Assembly (NCBI RefSeq): GCF_947491795.1
Contig: NZ_CANLKW010000003.1
Location: 806,001 to 870,000 of the forward strand
DNA: 64,000 nucleotides
Source: an uncultured Roseobacter sp.
GTDB taxonomy: Bacteria > Pseudomonadota > Alphaproteobacteria > Rhodobacterales > Rhodobacteraceae
Reading direction: 5' to 3'
Shown piece after piece: positions 26,078 to 35,708 of this stretch (the first letter of the stretch is position 1; each line of letters starts with the position of its first letter). The position numbers were made by a program, and so were the translations under genes. The notes beneath the pieces were generated by a model. It did not search any database. It saw nothing but the letters and a program-made list of their open reading frames with translations, and had not been told where the DNA came from.

Positions 26078-26716
26078 ATGACCATCCAACTCTATTGCTT
26101 CGGGGAAAGCGGTAACGCGTACAAGGCGGCACTGTCGCTGGAGCTTTCCGGCCTGGACTGGGAAGCCGTCAAAGTCGATTTTTTCGGTGGCGAGACCCGC
26201 AGCCCGGAATACCGCGCTGATGTGAATGCGATGGGCGAGGCGCCGGTTCTGGTGGATGGCAGTATCCGGCTCAGCCAGTCGGGCGTTATTCAGGACTATG
26301 TCTCCGAGAAATCAGGTAAATTCGGCGGAAAAGATGCGCACGAACGGCGAGAGATCCTGCGCTGGGTATTCTGGGACAACCACAAGCTCAGCTCTGCCGC
26401 CGGGATGACCCGGTTTCTGATGAATTTCCTGCCCGAAGACAAACGCCCGCAGGAGGTAATCGGGTTCCAGCTCGGGCGGCTCAAAGCCGCGTATGCAGTG
26501 CTGAACGATTACCTTGAGGGTCGCGACTGGATCGTGGGCGATGGGCTGACCAACGCCGATATCAGTTGCTGTGGTTATCTTTTTTACCCCGAGCCCTTTG
26601 GCTTTGACCGGGCCGACTGGCCCAACATCGACGCCTGGCTCACCCGCATTTCTGAAACGCCGGGATGGAAACATCCCTACGACCTGATGCCCGGCTCCCC
26701 TGCGGACCGGACCTGA
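26078..26716 (+). CDS. Glutathione S-transferase family protein
   Basis: 212 residues from the ATG at 26078 with AAGGA upstream. N-terminal thioredoxin-like domain MTIQLYCFGESGNAYKAALS and the GSH-contact stretch APVLVDGSIRLSQSGVIQDY, where Ser of QSG contacts glutathione; C-terminal helical domain ends WLTRISETPGWKHPYDLMPG. It lies within the fatty-acid oxidation block and may detoxify or process reactive acyl intermediates. The natural substrate is unknown. Confidence 0.9.
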   Translation: MTIQLYCFGESGNAYKAALSLELSGLDWEAVKVDFFGGETRSPEYRADVNAMGEAPVLVDGSIRLSQSGVIQDYVSEKSGKFGGKDAHERREILRWVFWDNHKLSSAAGMTRFLMNFLPEDKRPQEVIGFQLGRLKAAYAVLNDYLEGRDWIVGDGLTNADISCCGYLFYPEPFGFDRADWPNIDAWLTRISETPGWKHPYDLMPGSPADRT

Positions 26717-26752
26717 CAAGACAGGCGCACCAGGCGCCTTTAGGAGAAGAAA

Positions 26753-27964
26753 ATGACCGAAGCCTATATCTATGACGCGCTGCGCACCCCGCGTGGCAAG
26801 GGCCGCAAAGATGGCAGCCTGCATGAAGTGACCGCGCTGCGCCTTTCGGCCCAGACCCTAAACGCCGTGAAAGAACGCAACAACCTGGAAGGTCACGCCG
26901 TTGAGGATGTGATCTGGGGCAATGTCACTCAGGTGATGGAACAGGGCGGATGCCTGGCGCGCTCGGCCGTGCTGGCCTCTGATCTGGACGAACGCATTCC
27001 GGGGCTGGCGATCAACCGCTTCTGTGCCTCGGGCATGGAAGCTGTGAACCTCGCGGCCAACCAGGTGAGGGGCGGCGCCGGTGACGGCTATATCGCCGGC
27101 GGTGTCGAGATGATGGGCCGTGTTGCGATGGGGTCGGACGGGGCGGCAATCGCTGTCGATCCCACGCTCGCGATGGAGAAATACTTTGTACCCCAGGGCA
27201 TCAGCGCCGACATCATCGCAACGGAATACGGGTTCACGCGGGATGATGCTGACCAGCTGGCCGTTGAATCCCAGCGCCGCGCCAAAGCGGCCTGGGATGA
27301 TGGCCGTTTTGCAAAATCCGTGATCGAAATCCGCGATCAGAACGGTCTGCCCATTCTGGATCACGATGAATACATGCGTCCCCAGACGGATATGCAGAGC
27401 CTTGGCGGTCTGAACCCGGCCTTCCAGGCGATGGGCGAGGTCATGCCCGGCTTTGATAAGGTCGCGCTGATGAAATATCCGCACCTGGAAAAGATCAACC
27501 ACATCCACCACGCAGGCAACTCCAGCGGTATCGTGGACGGGGCAGCGGCCCTGCTGATCGGCTCCAAAGAGTTTGGCGAAAAACACGGGCTGAAGCCGCG
27601 TGCGCGCATCCGTGCGACCGCCAAGATCGGCACCGACCCCACGATCATGCTGACCGGCCCCGTGCCCGTGACCGAGAAAATCCTTTCCGACAATGGCATG
27701 GACATCAAAGACATCGATCTTTTCGAGGTCAACGAGGCCTTTGCGTCGGTGGTGCTGCGGTTCATGCAGGCGTTTGACGTGGATCACTCTAAGGTCAACG
27801 TCAACGGTGGTTCGATCGCGATGGGCCACCCACTGGGGGCGACCGGTGCCATGATCATCGGCACACTGCTTGATGAGCTGGAACGCGCGGATAAAGAAGT
27901 CGGGCTTGCCACGCTCTGTATTGCATCCGGTATGGGTGCCGCCACGATCATCGAAAGGGTCTGA
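26753..27964 (+). CDS. Acetyl-CoA C-acyltransferase (thiolase)
   Basis: 403 residues. Active-site Cys is C91 in [14 protein letters not shown]; the second pair is the His in [14 protein letters not shown] and the Cys in [19 protein letters not shown] lies four bases before the ATG. It performs the last beta-oxidation step, splitting 3-ketoacyl-CoA with CoA. With the downstream hydratase/dehydrogenase fusion it would form the multienzyme FadAB- or FadIJ-type complex. Confidence 0.95.
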   Translation: MTEAYIYDALRTPRGKGRKDGSLHEVTALRLSAQTLNAVKERNNLEGHAVEDVIWGNVTQVMEQGGCLARSAVLASDLDERIPGLAINRFCASGMEAVNLAANQVRGGAGDGYIAGGVEMMGRVAMGSDGAAIAVDPTLAMEKYFVPQGISADIIATEYGFTRDDADQLAVESQRRAKAAWDDGRFAKSVIEIRDQNGLPILDHDEYMRPQTDMQSLGGLNPAFQAMGEVMPGFDKVALMKYPHLEKINHIHHAGNSSGIVDGAAALLIGSKEFGEKHGLKPRARIRATAKIGTDPTIMLTGPVPVTEKILSDNGMDIKDIDLFEVNEAFASVVLRFMQAFDVDHSKVNVNGGSIAMGHPLGATGAMIIGTLLDELERADKEVGLATLCIASGMGAATIIERV

Positions 27965-27972
27965 CGCGGGGC

Positions 27973-28911
27973 ATGCACAACGCCAAGGCCATATATCAAT
28001 CCGTGCTGGACAGGCTCGCACAGGCGGTTTTCGACAACGATTACCGGTCCTGGTCGACAGTCTTTGGTGTGCCGTTTAAGATGACGACCGCCGAAGGCAC
28101 TCTGGTACACGAAAACGAGCGTGATGTTGCTGTGGGGTTTGCCGATTTCGTCGGTGCCCTGCGGCGCAAAAATGTCGTGCGCATGGCCCAGGTCTGTCAG
28201 TTTGCCTATCTGTCAGAGCCGGACACGATCACAGGCTACCATGACACGGTGATGTATCAGGCGGATGGGACCGCCCTGCCGGAATACACCGTTAAATGGG
28301 TTCTGCATCTGCATCCTGCGGGGCACTGGCAGATCACCAAGGATATCAGCACGATCAGCGCTGAGGACAGACAGCTTTTGCCGCACAGCGACTTCACACA
28401 GTTTCAGCGCGAGGACACCTCGGAAGAGCTGCGGCTGCGGCGCGTCGTCCAGACCATGCTGGACAAGGCGGACAGCACACTGCTGCATGGCGCTTTTGAG
28501 GAGTGGCAGAACTCGTATCTGCTGCCGCTGGTCGTCGAGACGCGTCAGGGGCAGACCATCATAGAAGATGCCAAACACCTCCGCGAGGATTTTGCGATCT
28601 ACCGCAAGGAGTTCAGCATCCATAATGTGACGGACATAACCCGGGTGATCCGCACCGCAGAAATGCTGGACCAGGACCTGATGCTCGCGACCTACCGCGC
28701 GCATGTGATCAGCGGTGCGCGTTATGTCGTGCCCCCCTGGACAGGTGCAATGACCTTCCGTCGCCACGACGGGGCCTGGTACATCACCAAAATCATGCAC
28801 GCGATGGGACATCTGAACTGGAGCGGCCGCGCCTCAGATATTCAGAATGACAGCGCGACTGACAACATCATCGAAATGAACAGACAACGCCCGGGAAAAG
28901 GGAAGACGTGA
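27973..28911 (+). CDS. Double NTF2-like protein of unknown function between thiolase and FadB-like genes
   Basis: 312 residues, not assignable to a named family. Two halves (about 5-130 and 145-290) look like tandem NTF2-like cone folds: each starts with a helix containing [18 protein letters not shown] or ALVVQT-like sequence and ends in a strand such as [10 protein letters not shown] or [10 protein letters not shown]. The start is ATG at 27973, eight bases after the thiolase stop; its TGA sits one base before the next gene's ATG. Tight placement within the fatty-acid oxidation genes implies co-translation with them. No signal peptide. Confidence 0.8.
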   Translation: MHNAKAIYQSVLDRLAQAVFDNDYRSWSTVFGVPFKMTTAEGTLVHENERDVAVGFADFVGALRRKNVVRMAQVCQFAYLSEPDTITGYHDTVMYQADGTALPEYTVKWVLHLHPAGHWQITKDISTISAEDRQLLPHSDFTQFQREDTSEELRLRRVVQTMLDKADSTLLHGAFEEWQNSYLLPLVVETRQGQTIIEDAKHLREDFAIYRKEFSIHNVTDITRVIRTAEMLDQDLMLATYRAHVISGARYVVPPWTGAMTFRRHDGAWYITKIMHAMGHLNWSGRASDIQNDSATDNIIEMNRQRPGKGKT

Positions 28912-28912
28912 A

Positions 28913-31108
28913 ATGACTGACTTTACAATGAAAACAGATGCCGATGGCATCGCAACCATCACATGGGACGTCGAGCATAAATCGATGAACGTGATGACCC
29001 TCGATGCCTGGGACGTGCTCGAAGGGCTGGTGGATGACGCTCTGGCCGACGAGGCCGTCAAGGGCATTATCATCACGTCGGGCAAGGACAGCTTTGCAGG
29101 TGGCATGGACCTGAATGTCATTGCAAAAATGAAAGAGATGGCCGGTGACAACCCTGCCAAAGGTCTCTTTGACGGCATCATGAACGCCCATCGCATCATG
29201 CGTAAAATCGAACTGGCCGGCATGGACCCGAAAACTCAGAAGGGCGGCAAGCCGGTGGCAACCGTGCTGCCCGGCACAGCCCTGGGCATTGGTCTGGAAA
29301 TCCCGCTCTCGACCCACCGCATTTTTGCGGCCAGCAACCCAAAGGCCAAAATCGGCCTGCCCGAGATTATGGTCGGCATCTTTCCCGGTGCGGGTGGCAC
29401 AACGCGCCTGACCCGCAAAATGGGTGCCATGGCGGCCTCGCCCTTCCTGCTGGAAGGTAAACTGGTGGACCCTGCAAAAGCCAGGGCTGCGGGCCTCATT
29501 GACGAGGTATCTGACGACCCGATGGCCGACGCACGCGCCTGGGTTTTGTCGGCGAAAGATGCCGATCTGGTCAAACCCTGGGATGCCAAAGGCTACAAAA
29601 TGCCCGGCGGCGCGCCCTATCACCCGGCGGGTTTCATGACCTTTGTCGGGGCCTCTGCGATGGTCAATGGCAAAACCCAGGGCGTTTATCCCGCTGCAAA
29701 AGCACTGCTGTCGGCTGTCTATGAAGGCGCGCTTGTGCCCTTTGACACAGCCCTGAAGATCGAGGCGCGCTGGTTTACCTCTGTGCTGATGAATCCATCC
29801 TCCGAGGCGATGATCCGCTCGCTCTTTATCAACAAAGAGGCGTTGGAAAAGGGTGCTGTGCGCCCGGCAGACGTGGCCGACCAGCGCGTGAAAAAACTTG
29901 GCGTTCTGGGGGCTGGCATGATGGGGGCCGGCATTAGCCTGGTCTCTGCTCAGGCGGGCATTGAGGTCGTGCTGATCGACCAGACGCAGGAAGCCGCCGA
30001 CCGGGGCCGCGACTATACGGCCAAATTTGCCGACAAAGGCATCGCGCGCAAAAAGACCACGCCGGAAAAGAAAGAACAGCTGCTGTCGCGCATCACGGCC
30101 ACAACTGACCTCGATGCGCTCAAAGACTGCGATCTGATCATCGAGGCGGTTTTTGAGGACCCGAAAGTCAAAGCCGAGATGACGCAAAAGGTCGAGGCGG
30201 TGATCCCGGAGGACTGCATCTTTGCCTCCAACACCTCGACCCTGCCGATCACCGATCTGGCCAAAGCCTCGGGCCGTCCTGAGCAGTTCATTGGCATCCA
30301 CTTCTTCTCGCCTGTCGAGAAGATGCTGCTGGTGGAGATAATCAAGGGCAAGGGCACGGGCGACCGCGCGGTGGCCAAAGCGCTCGACTATGTGCGCCAG
30401 ATCCGCAAGACGCCGATCGTCGTCAATGACGCGCGGTTCTTCTATGCCAACCGCTGCATCCTGCCATACGTGAACGAAGGGGTGCGGATGCTGAAAGAAG
30501 GCGTGGCGCCTGCGCTTATTGAGAATGCGGCGAAACTGGTGGGCATGCCGCTGGGTCCGCTGCAGCTGACCGACGAAACTTCTATCGATCTGGGTGCCAA
30601 GATCGCGCGTGCGACCAAAGCCGGGATGGGCGAGGCCTATGACGACTTTGCCGATGAGGTAATCTTCTGGCTCGAAGAAGAGGGCCGTCTGGGCCGCAAG
30701 AGCAACGCAGGCTTTTATGCCTATGACGAAAAAGGCAAGCGCCAGGGGCTCTGGGAAGGCCTGACAGAGAAGTACCCGACATCCGACGAGCAGCCCGATC
30801 TGGTTGATGTGCAGCATCGTCTGCTCTTTGCCCAGACGCTGGAGGCCGTGCGCGCGCTGGAAGAGGGAGTTCTGATGGACATTCGTGAAGGGGACGTGGG
30901 CGCGATCCTGGGCTGGGGTTTTGCGCCCTGGTCCGGCGGGCCGCTGAGCTGGTTTGACATGCTGGGTTCGGCCTATGCGGCAGAGCGTTGCGACGCGCTG
31001 ACCGCTGCCTTTGGCGCGCGCTTTGCCTGCCCGGATCTGCTGCGCGAGATGGCGGCGAAAAACCAGAGCTTTTACGGACGTTTCGGAGCGAATGCCGCGG
31101 CCGCCTGA
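28913..31108 (+). CDS. Fatty-acid oxidation enoyl-CoA hydratase / 3-hydroxyacyl-CoA dehydrogenase fusion
   Basis: 731 residues in three parts. Residues 1-190 are an enoyl-CoA hydratase/isomerase (GTALGIGLEIPLSTHRIFAA, then ...PEIMVGIFPGAGGTTRLTRK with the oxyanion glycine). Residues from about 325 are the NAD-binding part of 3-hydroxyacyl-CoA dehydrogenase (KLGVLGAGMMGAGISLVSAQ) with the His of the catalytic pair in IGIHFFSPVEKM. The C-terminal part repeats the dehydrogenase C-domain. It adds water to enoyl-CoA and oxidises the product. The 1-base spacing to the preceding stop and the close thiolase make one operon. Confidence 0.95.
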   Translation: MTDFTMKTDADGIATITWDVEHKSMNVMTLDAWDVLEGLVDDALADEAVKGIIITSGKDSFAGGMDLNVIAKMKEMAGDNPAKGLFDGIMNAHRIMRKIELAGMDPKTQKGGKPVATVLPGTALGIGLEIPLSTHRIFAASNPKAKIGLPEIMVGIFPGAGGTTRLTRKMGAMAASPFLLEGKLVDPAKARAAGLIDEVSDDPMADARAWVLSAKDADLVKPWDAKGYKMPGGAPYHPAGFMTFVGASAMVNGKTQGVYPAAKALLSAVYEGALVPFDTALKIEARWFTSVLMNPSSEAMIRSLFINKEALEKGAVRPADVADQRVKKLGVLGAGMMGAGISLVSAQAGIEVVLIDQTQEAADRGRDYTAKFADKGIARKKTTPEKKEQLLSRITATTDLDALKDCDLIIEAVFEDPKVKAEMTQKVEAVIPEDCIFASNTSTLPITDLAKASGRPEQFIGIHFFSPVEKMLLVEIIKGKGTGDRAVAKALDYVRQIRKTPIVVNDARFFYANRCILPYVNEGVRMLKEGVAPALIENAAKLVGMPLGPLQLTDETSIDLGAKIARATKAGMGEAYDDFADEVIFWLEEEGRLGRKSNAGFYAYDEKGKRQGLWEGLTEKYPTSDEQPDLVDVQHRLLFAQTLEAVRALEEGVLMDIREGDVGAILGWGFAPWSGGPLSWFDMLGSAYAAERCDALTAAFGARFACPDLLREMAAKNQSFYGRFGANAAAA

Positions 31109-31133
31109 CAGGCATCTGACATATGATCCGAAG

Positions 31134-31158
31134 AAAGGGGCTTTGCGGCCCCTTTTTT
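31134..31158 (+). terminator. Intrinsic terminator of the fatty-acid oxidation operon
   Basis: An 8-bp stem AAAGGGGC / GCCCCTTT with a six-base loop, followed by a T-run. It is 25 bases after the FadB-like stop and ends the block that starts at 22139. Confidence 0.9.
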
Positions 31159-31403
31159 CATGCTCTGCTGCCTGAAGCACAGTGCGAAAACCTGAATCAC
31201 TCAACGCTGACTGAAATCAGGGATTTCAATGCGTTAAGAGATCAGCGATGTCTCAGGTATTTCTCACTGTGCTCCAATTGCCGCGAAATCAGTCGCGGTC
31301 TGCGGCGAAAACGCAGACACAGTCTTTTCAATCCGCGCAAAAGCAATATCCTGTGCGACGCGGCGGGAAAATGCTGTGATCATATCGGCTGGGGAGAGAG
31401 ACG
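31159..31403 (+). promoter_or_regulatory. Upstream region of acyl-CoA ligase gene with two small inverted repeats
   Basis: AT-richer stretch without a gene. It contains TGAAATC-AGG-GATTTCA (31212-31228), a perfect seven-base inverted repeat, and CCGCGA-AATCAG-TCGCGG at about 31281. Either may be an operator for the downstream ligase. The bound protein is unknown. Confidence 0.4.
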
Positions 31404-33032
31404 ATGGGCTGGATGAGCGATGAGACCGGGCTGGAAAAATGCGCGGCAAATCATGTGGCGCTGACGCCGCTGTCCCATCTCAGACGCGCGGCCCGGGTCT
31501 TTGCCGGTCGCACGGCTGTGATCTACGGCGCGCACCGGGTGAGCTATGCGGAATACTATGCCCGCTGCAGCCGCCTTGCCTCGGCACTGGCAGCGCGCGG
31601 TGTGGCCCCGGGCGATGTCGTCGCCACCCTGATCCCCAACCTGCCCGCGCAGGCCGAGGCACATTTTGGTGTGCCCGCCTGTGGCGCGGTGCTGAACACG
31701 ATCAACACGCGGCTCGATGTGGATACGGTCAGCTATATCTTTGACCATGGCGAGGCCAGGGTTGTGCTTGTCGATACGCAGTTTCTGGACCTGGCCGAGG
31801 CGGCGCTGGCCCGGATGGATGGAACACCGCCTCTGCTCATCGAGGTGGCCGATCCGGCCGCCGGTTACCCGGCCACCGGGCGGCACCCCGAATACGAAGA
31901 GTTCCTGGCCTCGGGGGATGCAGGGTTTGACTGGATCATGCCCCGGGACGAATGGGAAAGCCTGTCGCTGAACTATACGTCCGGCACCACAGGCAGGCCC
32001 AAGGGCGTGGTCTGTCACCACCGCGGGGCCTATCTGATGACGATGGGTACGGTGGTCAGCTGGCAGATGGTCCTGCGGCCCGTCTACCTGACCATTGTGC
32101 CGCTCTTTCACTGTAACGGCTGGAACCACACATGGATGATGCCCATGCTGGGCGGAACAATCGTGTGCTGCCGTGATATCACCGCAGGGGCAATCTATGA
32201 CGCCATCGCGGACGAAGGCGTCACGCATTTCGGCGGCGCACCAATTGTGCTGAACATGATCGTGAATGCCACAGAAGCCGACAGGCGCAGCTTTGATCAC
32301 GTTGTCGAGGTCTTTACCGCAGGCGCGCCACCGGCGCCGGCCACCCTGTCCAAGATCGAGGCACTGGGGTTCAATGTGACCCAGGTCTATGGCCTGACGG
32401 AAACCTATGGCCATGTCACCGAATGCCTGTGGCGCGGCGAGGACTGGGACGCGCTGGACAAACCCGCGCGCGCTGCGGTCAAGGCGCGCCAGGGCGTGGC
32501 CTTTCCGATGATGGAGGACATCACCGTTCTGGACGGGGAGATGCAGCAGGTCACCCGGGACGGTGCAACACAGGGCGAGATTATGATCCGCGGCAATTCA
32601 GTGATGAAGGGGTACTACAAGAACCCCGAAGCAACGCGCGAGAGCTTTGCCGGTGGATACTTTCATTCCGGCGATCTGGCCGTCCAGCACGATGACGGCT
32701 ACATGCAGATTGCTGACCGCGCCAAGGACATCATCATCTCGGGCGGGGAGAATATCTCTTCGGTCGAGGTCGAGGGCGTGCTGATGGAACACGACGACGT
32801 TCTGCTGGCGGCTGTGGTGGCAAAACCCGACGAGAAATGGGGCGAGGTGCCCTGCGCCTTTGTCGAGCTGAAACCCGGGGTTGCCGGCGATGCCGCGGCA
32901 CTTATTGCCTTTTCCAGACAGACGCTTGCCGGGTTCAAAGCGCCAAAGCAAATCGTCTTTCAGGAACTGCCAAAAACCTCGACCGGCAAAATACAAAAGT
33001 TCGAACTGCGCAAACTGGCCAAAACTCTCTGA
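31404..33032 (+). CDS. AMP-binding acyl-CoA synthetase
   Basis: 542 residues. ANL-superfamily motifs: the P-loop NYTSGTTGRPKGVVCHHRGA, the A5-type motif VYGLTETYGHVTECLW, the A8 region YFHSGDLAVQHDDGYMQIAD, and the C-terminal ELPKTSTGKIQKFELRK with the catalytic Lys. It activates a fatty or other short/medium acyl chain to acyl-CoA via an acyl-AMP. It follows the beta-oxidation operon but has its own upstream region and terminator in between, so separate control is likely. The substrate could also be a methylthiopropionate- or aryl-type acid; the sequence does not decide. Confidence 0.92.
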   Translation: MGWMSDETGLEKCAANHVALTPLSHLRRAARVFAGRTAVIYGAHRVSYAEYYARCSRLASALAARGVAPGDVVATLIPNLPAQAEAHFGVPACGAVLNTINTRLDVDTVSYIFDHGEARVVLVDTQFLDLAEAALARMDGTPPLLIEVADPAAGYPATGRHPEYEEFLASGDAGFDWIMPRDEWESLSLNYTSGTTGRPKGVVCHHRGAYLMTMGTVVSWQMVLRPVYLTIVPLFHCNGWNHTWMMPMLGGTIVCCRDITAGAIYDAIADEGVTHFGGAPIVLNMIVNATEADRRSFDHVVEVFTAGAPPAPATLSKIEALGFNVTQVYGLTETYGHVTECLWRGEDWDALDKPARAAVKARQGVAFPMMEDITVLDGEMQQVTRDGATQGEIMIRGNSVMKGYYKNPEATRESFAGGYFHSGDLAVQHDDGYMQIADRAKDIIISGGENISSVEVEGVLMEHDDVLLAAVVAKPDEKWGEVPCAFVELKPGVAGDAAALIAFSRQTLAGFKAPKQIVFQELPKTSTGKIQKFELRKLAKTL

Positions 33033-33112
33033 CGCGGCGCGGCATTGCCGTTTCGCACAGGCCGCGCGGGTGCTAGACTGCCTGCGAGTGGGAACGGGCA
33101 GACATATCCGCA

Positions 33113-34126
33113 ATGACGGCTCTGACGAAATACGCAAGGATCGAAGCAAGCGGTCTGTGGCGCGCGTCGCTACAGGACCAGCGCCGTGAGGTGGTGGTCT
33201 CGATTGGCGAGGCAACGCTGACCATTGCCGATATGCAGGACCGGCCCGTCACGCACTGGTCGCTGGCTGCAATCCGGCGCGCCAATCCCGGCAAGCGCCC
33301 GGCGGTCTTTCACCCTGATGGCGATCCGGGTGAGACGCTTGAACTGGACCCGTCAGAAGCCCAGATGATCGACGCGATTGAACAGTTGCGCCGCGCGGTG
33401 GAACGCGGGCGGCCCAGGCCGGGCCGGCTGCGCTGGGTCGGAATGGCGGTATCTCTGGCGCTGGTCGCGGCGCTCGCTGTCTTCTGGCTGCCCGGCGCGC
33501 TGGTCAATCACACTGTCAGCGTCGTGCCCGGGGTGAAACGCGCGGAAATCGGTGCCGCGCTGATGACCCGCATTGAACGCATGACCGGTCCGGCCTGTTC
33601 GGATCCGGCAGGCATACGTGCGCTGAGCAAACTGCGCGCGCGGCTGGGCACCGGACCGATCAGCCTGATGCCGGGCATCATCGGCACCAGCCTGCATCTG
33701 CCTGGCGGCAGGATCCTGATGGACCGCGCCCTCGTCGAGGACTACGAGGAGCCGGATGTCGCCGCAGGCTTTGCGCTGGCCGAGCATACGATGGCGCGCC
33801 GCTCCGACCCGCTGCGCGATCTGCTGGAAGCCACCGGGACATGGTCGAGTTTCCGACTGCTGACCACCGGGCGGCTTGAAGGCGAAATCCTGGACGGATA
33901 CGCCGAACAGCTGCTGACACAGGAGCGCGGCACCCCACCGATGGACGGCCTGGTCGAAGCCTTTGACGCGGCCTCTGTCCGCAGCACCCCCTATGCCTAT
34001 GCCATAGATATTACAGGCGAATCCGTCCTGCCTCTGGTCGAGGGAGACCCGATGTCGGGCAGGCAGACGGTCGCCCTGCTCAGCGATGCTGACTGGCTGC
34101 GTCTCCAGGGGATCTGCGGCGGCTGA
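33113..34126 (+). CDS. Hypothetical single-pass membrane protein resembling an inactive M48 peptidase
   Basis: 337 residues, not clearly named. One membrane helix (about 108-126, GMAVSLALVAALAVFWLPGA) separates a cytosolic N-terminal part from a larger C-terminal part. In that part LPGGRILMDRALVEDYEEPD followed by VAAGFALAEHTMARR (217-229) has the sequence rhythm of M48 metallopeptidases before and at the HExxH helix, but the zinc-binding histidines and catalytic glutamate pattern are not intact. It could be a pseudoenzyme. Located between the acyl-CoA ligase and a convergent secreted protein. Confidence 0.7.
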   Translation: MTALTKYARIEASGLWRASLQDQRREVVVSIGEATLTIADMQDRPVTHWSLAAIRRANPGKRPAVFHPDGDPGETLELDPSEAQMIDAIEQLRRAVERGRPRPGRLRWVGMAVSLALVAALAVFWLPGALVNHTVSVVPGVKRAEIGAALMTRIERMTGPACSDPAGIRALSKLRARLGTGPISLMPGIIGTSLHLPGGRILMDRALVEDYEEPDVAAGFALAEHTMARRSDPLRDLLEATGTWSSFRLLTTGRLEGEILDGYAEQLLTQERGTPPMDGLVEAFDAASVRSTPYAYAIDITGESVLPLVEGDPMSGRQTVALLSDADWLRLQGICGG

Positions 34127-34132
34127 GGGCGA

Positions 34133-34918
34133 TCACCTGTCGCTGTCGCGTTCACGCATCGGCGCTGTGAGCGACCAGGTCTGCTGCATTTTGCGGTGTC
34201 CCTCCAGCGTCTGTTCGGCGCGGCGCGGGTTCATGCGGCCATCCGTCCAGGCTTTGCGGTATCCTTTGGGCACTTTCACCGGCCGGTAATCGCGGCGCTC
34301 TGCCCAGACATGGCGCGGCAGGACTCTGTCCCTGTCGCCAACACCCAGCTCTGATGCGGTCTCTGGCGTGACCACGACCCCCACCGGCGCCGAAGGTGCG
34401 CTGCGTGTCACAGGTTTCTTTGCCGACACCGGCACCATTGCGCGGACCGGCCGGGGCGTGGGCCGGGTGACCTGAGCCGGGGCTGTCACGGGTGCGGCAG
34501 CAACGGCGGCAACAGACAACGGTTCGGCCTGAGCGGGAGCCTCCTGCACCTGTGGGGCCGGGGCGGCGGCAGCCTGTGTGCTGGCCGGGGGCAGTTGCGG
34601 AACCTCGATCACCACTTCGGTGCCGCGCGGGATGATGACATTTTCTGTGACAGGGGCAGCTGTTGCCGCCGTCGCAAAGGTTGGCGCACGGCCACAGATA
34701 TGCTGGCGGTTGCGGTCAACGCGCGGTGCCCAGCGAACAGCATCATCAATTCCGATCCGCGTAAAAACGCATCCGGTGCTGTCCACAAACTGAGTTCCGG
34801 TGAACGACACAGGCGGCAGTTCACCCGGCTGCACGCTCTGTTGCGCGCTGACCCCTGCTCCAGAGAAAGCAAGGCAGAGCGCCACACCACAGACCGCAAC
34901 AGTTCTGGTAATTTTCAT
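34133..34918 (-). CDS. Secreted Pro/Ala-rich protein of the Rhodobacterales SPOR-like group
   Basis: 261 residues from the ATG at 34918 (ATG 34921 also possible). Signal peptide MKITRTVAVCGVALCLAFSG. The N-terminal motif FVDSTGCVFTRIGIDDAVRW followed by VDRNRQHICGR is a small domain seen in roseobacter proteins that carry a SPOR peptidoglycan-binding domain; the two Cys may pair. The middle is an Ala/Pro-rich linker. The end is basic, without a clear SPOR domain. Probably periplasmic, wall-related; function unknown. Convergent with the M48-like gene, six bases apart. Confidence 0.65.
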   Translation of the reverse strand: MKITRTVAVCGVALCLAFSGAGVSAQQSVQPGELPPVSFTGTQFVDSTGCVFTRIGIDDAVRWAPRVDRNRQHICGRAPTFATAATAAPVTENVIIPRGTEVVIEVPQLPPASTQAAAAPAPQVQEAPAQAEPLSVAAVAAAPVTAPAQVTRPTPRPVRAMVPVSAKKPVTRSAPSAPVGVVVTPETASELGVGDRDRVLPRHVWAERRDYRPVKVPKGYRKAWTDGRMNPRRAEQTLEGHRKMQQTWSLTAPMRERDSDR

Positions 34919-35004
34919 CATTGCCCCCACAAGATGTGGAGACGATGCCCGAACACGGGCGGCTTAGCAAGATGAGAGCCGCCACAGCGCAGCGGTGCGG
35001 GTGG

Positions 35005-35637
35005 TTATTTGGTCCCGAACATCCGGTCACCTGCATCCCCGAGGCCCGGAACGATGTAACCGATATCATTCAGGCGTTCATCCACCGCTGCCGTTACAAT
35101 CGGCACATCGGGGTGCGCCTCTTTCATACGGGCGATTCCCTCAGGGGCGGCCAGCAGACACAGAAAGCGGATGTTCGTGGCACCGGCTTTTTTCAGCAGA
35201 TCAATGGCCGCGATCGAGGAATTGCCTGTCGCCAGCATCGGGTCCACCGCGATCACAAGGCGGTCGTCCAGCCCCTCGGGGACCTTGAAATAATACTGAA
35301 CCGGCTGCAGCGTTTCCTCGTCCCGGTAGAGACCCACAAACCCGACACGCGCCGAGGGGATCAGCTCCAGCACACCATCCAGCAGCCCGTTGCCCGCGCG
35401 CAGAATAGAGATCAGCGCGAGCTTTTTTCCGTCCAGCGTCGGCGCATCCATCGCCTGCATGGGCGTCTCGATCTGTTTTGTTGTCATCGGCAGCCCGCGC
35501 GTCACCTCATAGGCCAGCAGCTGGCTGATCTCGCGCAGCAACTGACGGAAAACAGCTGTCGGCGTTTCCCTGTCCCGCATGATGGTGAGTTTGTGCTGGA
35601 CCAGCGGATGGTCAACGACGGTCAGATGATCGGACAT
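35005..35637 (-). CDS. upp: Uracil phosphoribosyltransferase
   Basis: 210 residues, normal for the family. ATG at 35637 with AAGGAAG before it. The PRPP-binding stretch is [20 protein letters not shown] and the uracil-contact C-terminus ends [11 protein letters not shown]. It makes UMP from uracil and PRPP. It is the fourth gene of a pyrimidine/nucleoside salvage cluster cdd-deoA-deoB-upp on the minus strand, using uracil released from uridine/deoxyuridine by phosphorylase action. Confidence 0.95.
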   Translation of the reverse strand: MSDHLTVVDHPLVQHKLTIMRDRETPTAVFRQLLREISQLLAYEVTRGLPMTTKQIETPMQAMDAPTLDGKKLALISILRAGNGLLDGVLELIPSARVGFVGLYRDEETLQPVQYYFKVPEGLDDRLVIAVDPMLATGNSSIAAIDLLKKAGATNIRFLCLLAAPEGIARMKEAHPDVPIVTAAVDERLNDIGYIVPGLGDAGDRMFGTK

Positions 35638-35708
35638 GATTTCTTCCTTGCAGGTTTCATTTCCTTTAGACCTGAACGGGGCAGTCCCGCAAGAGACAGG
35701 CGCGGTGA

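Noticed and set aside
28868..31204. 778-codon open frame on the minus strand
   Set aside because: It is opposite the FadB-like gene, whose domains and motifs are clear. Such long antisense frames arise from high-GC codon bias.
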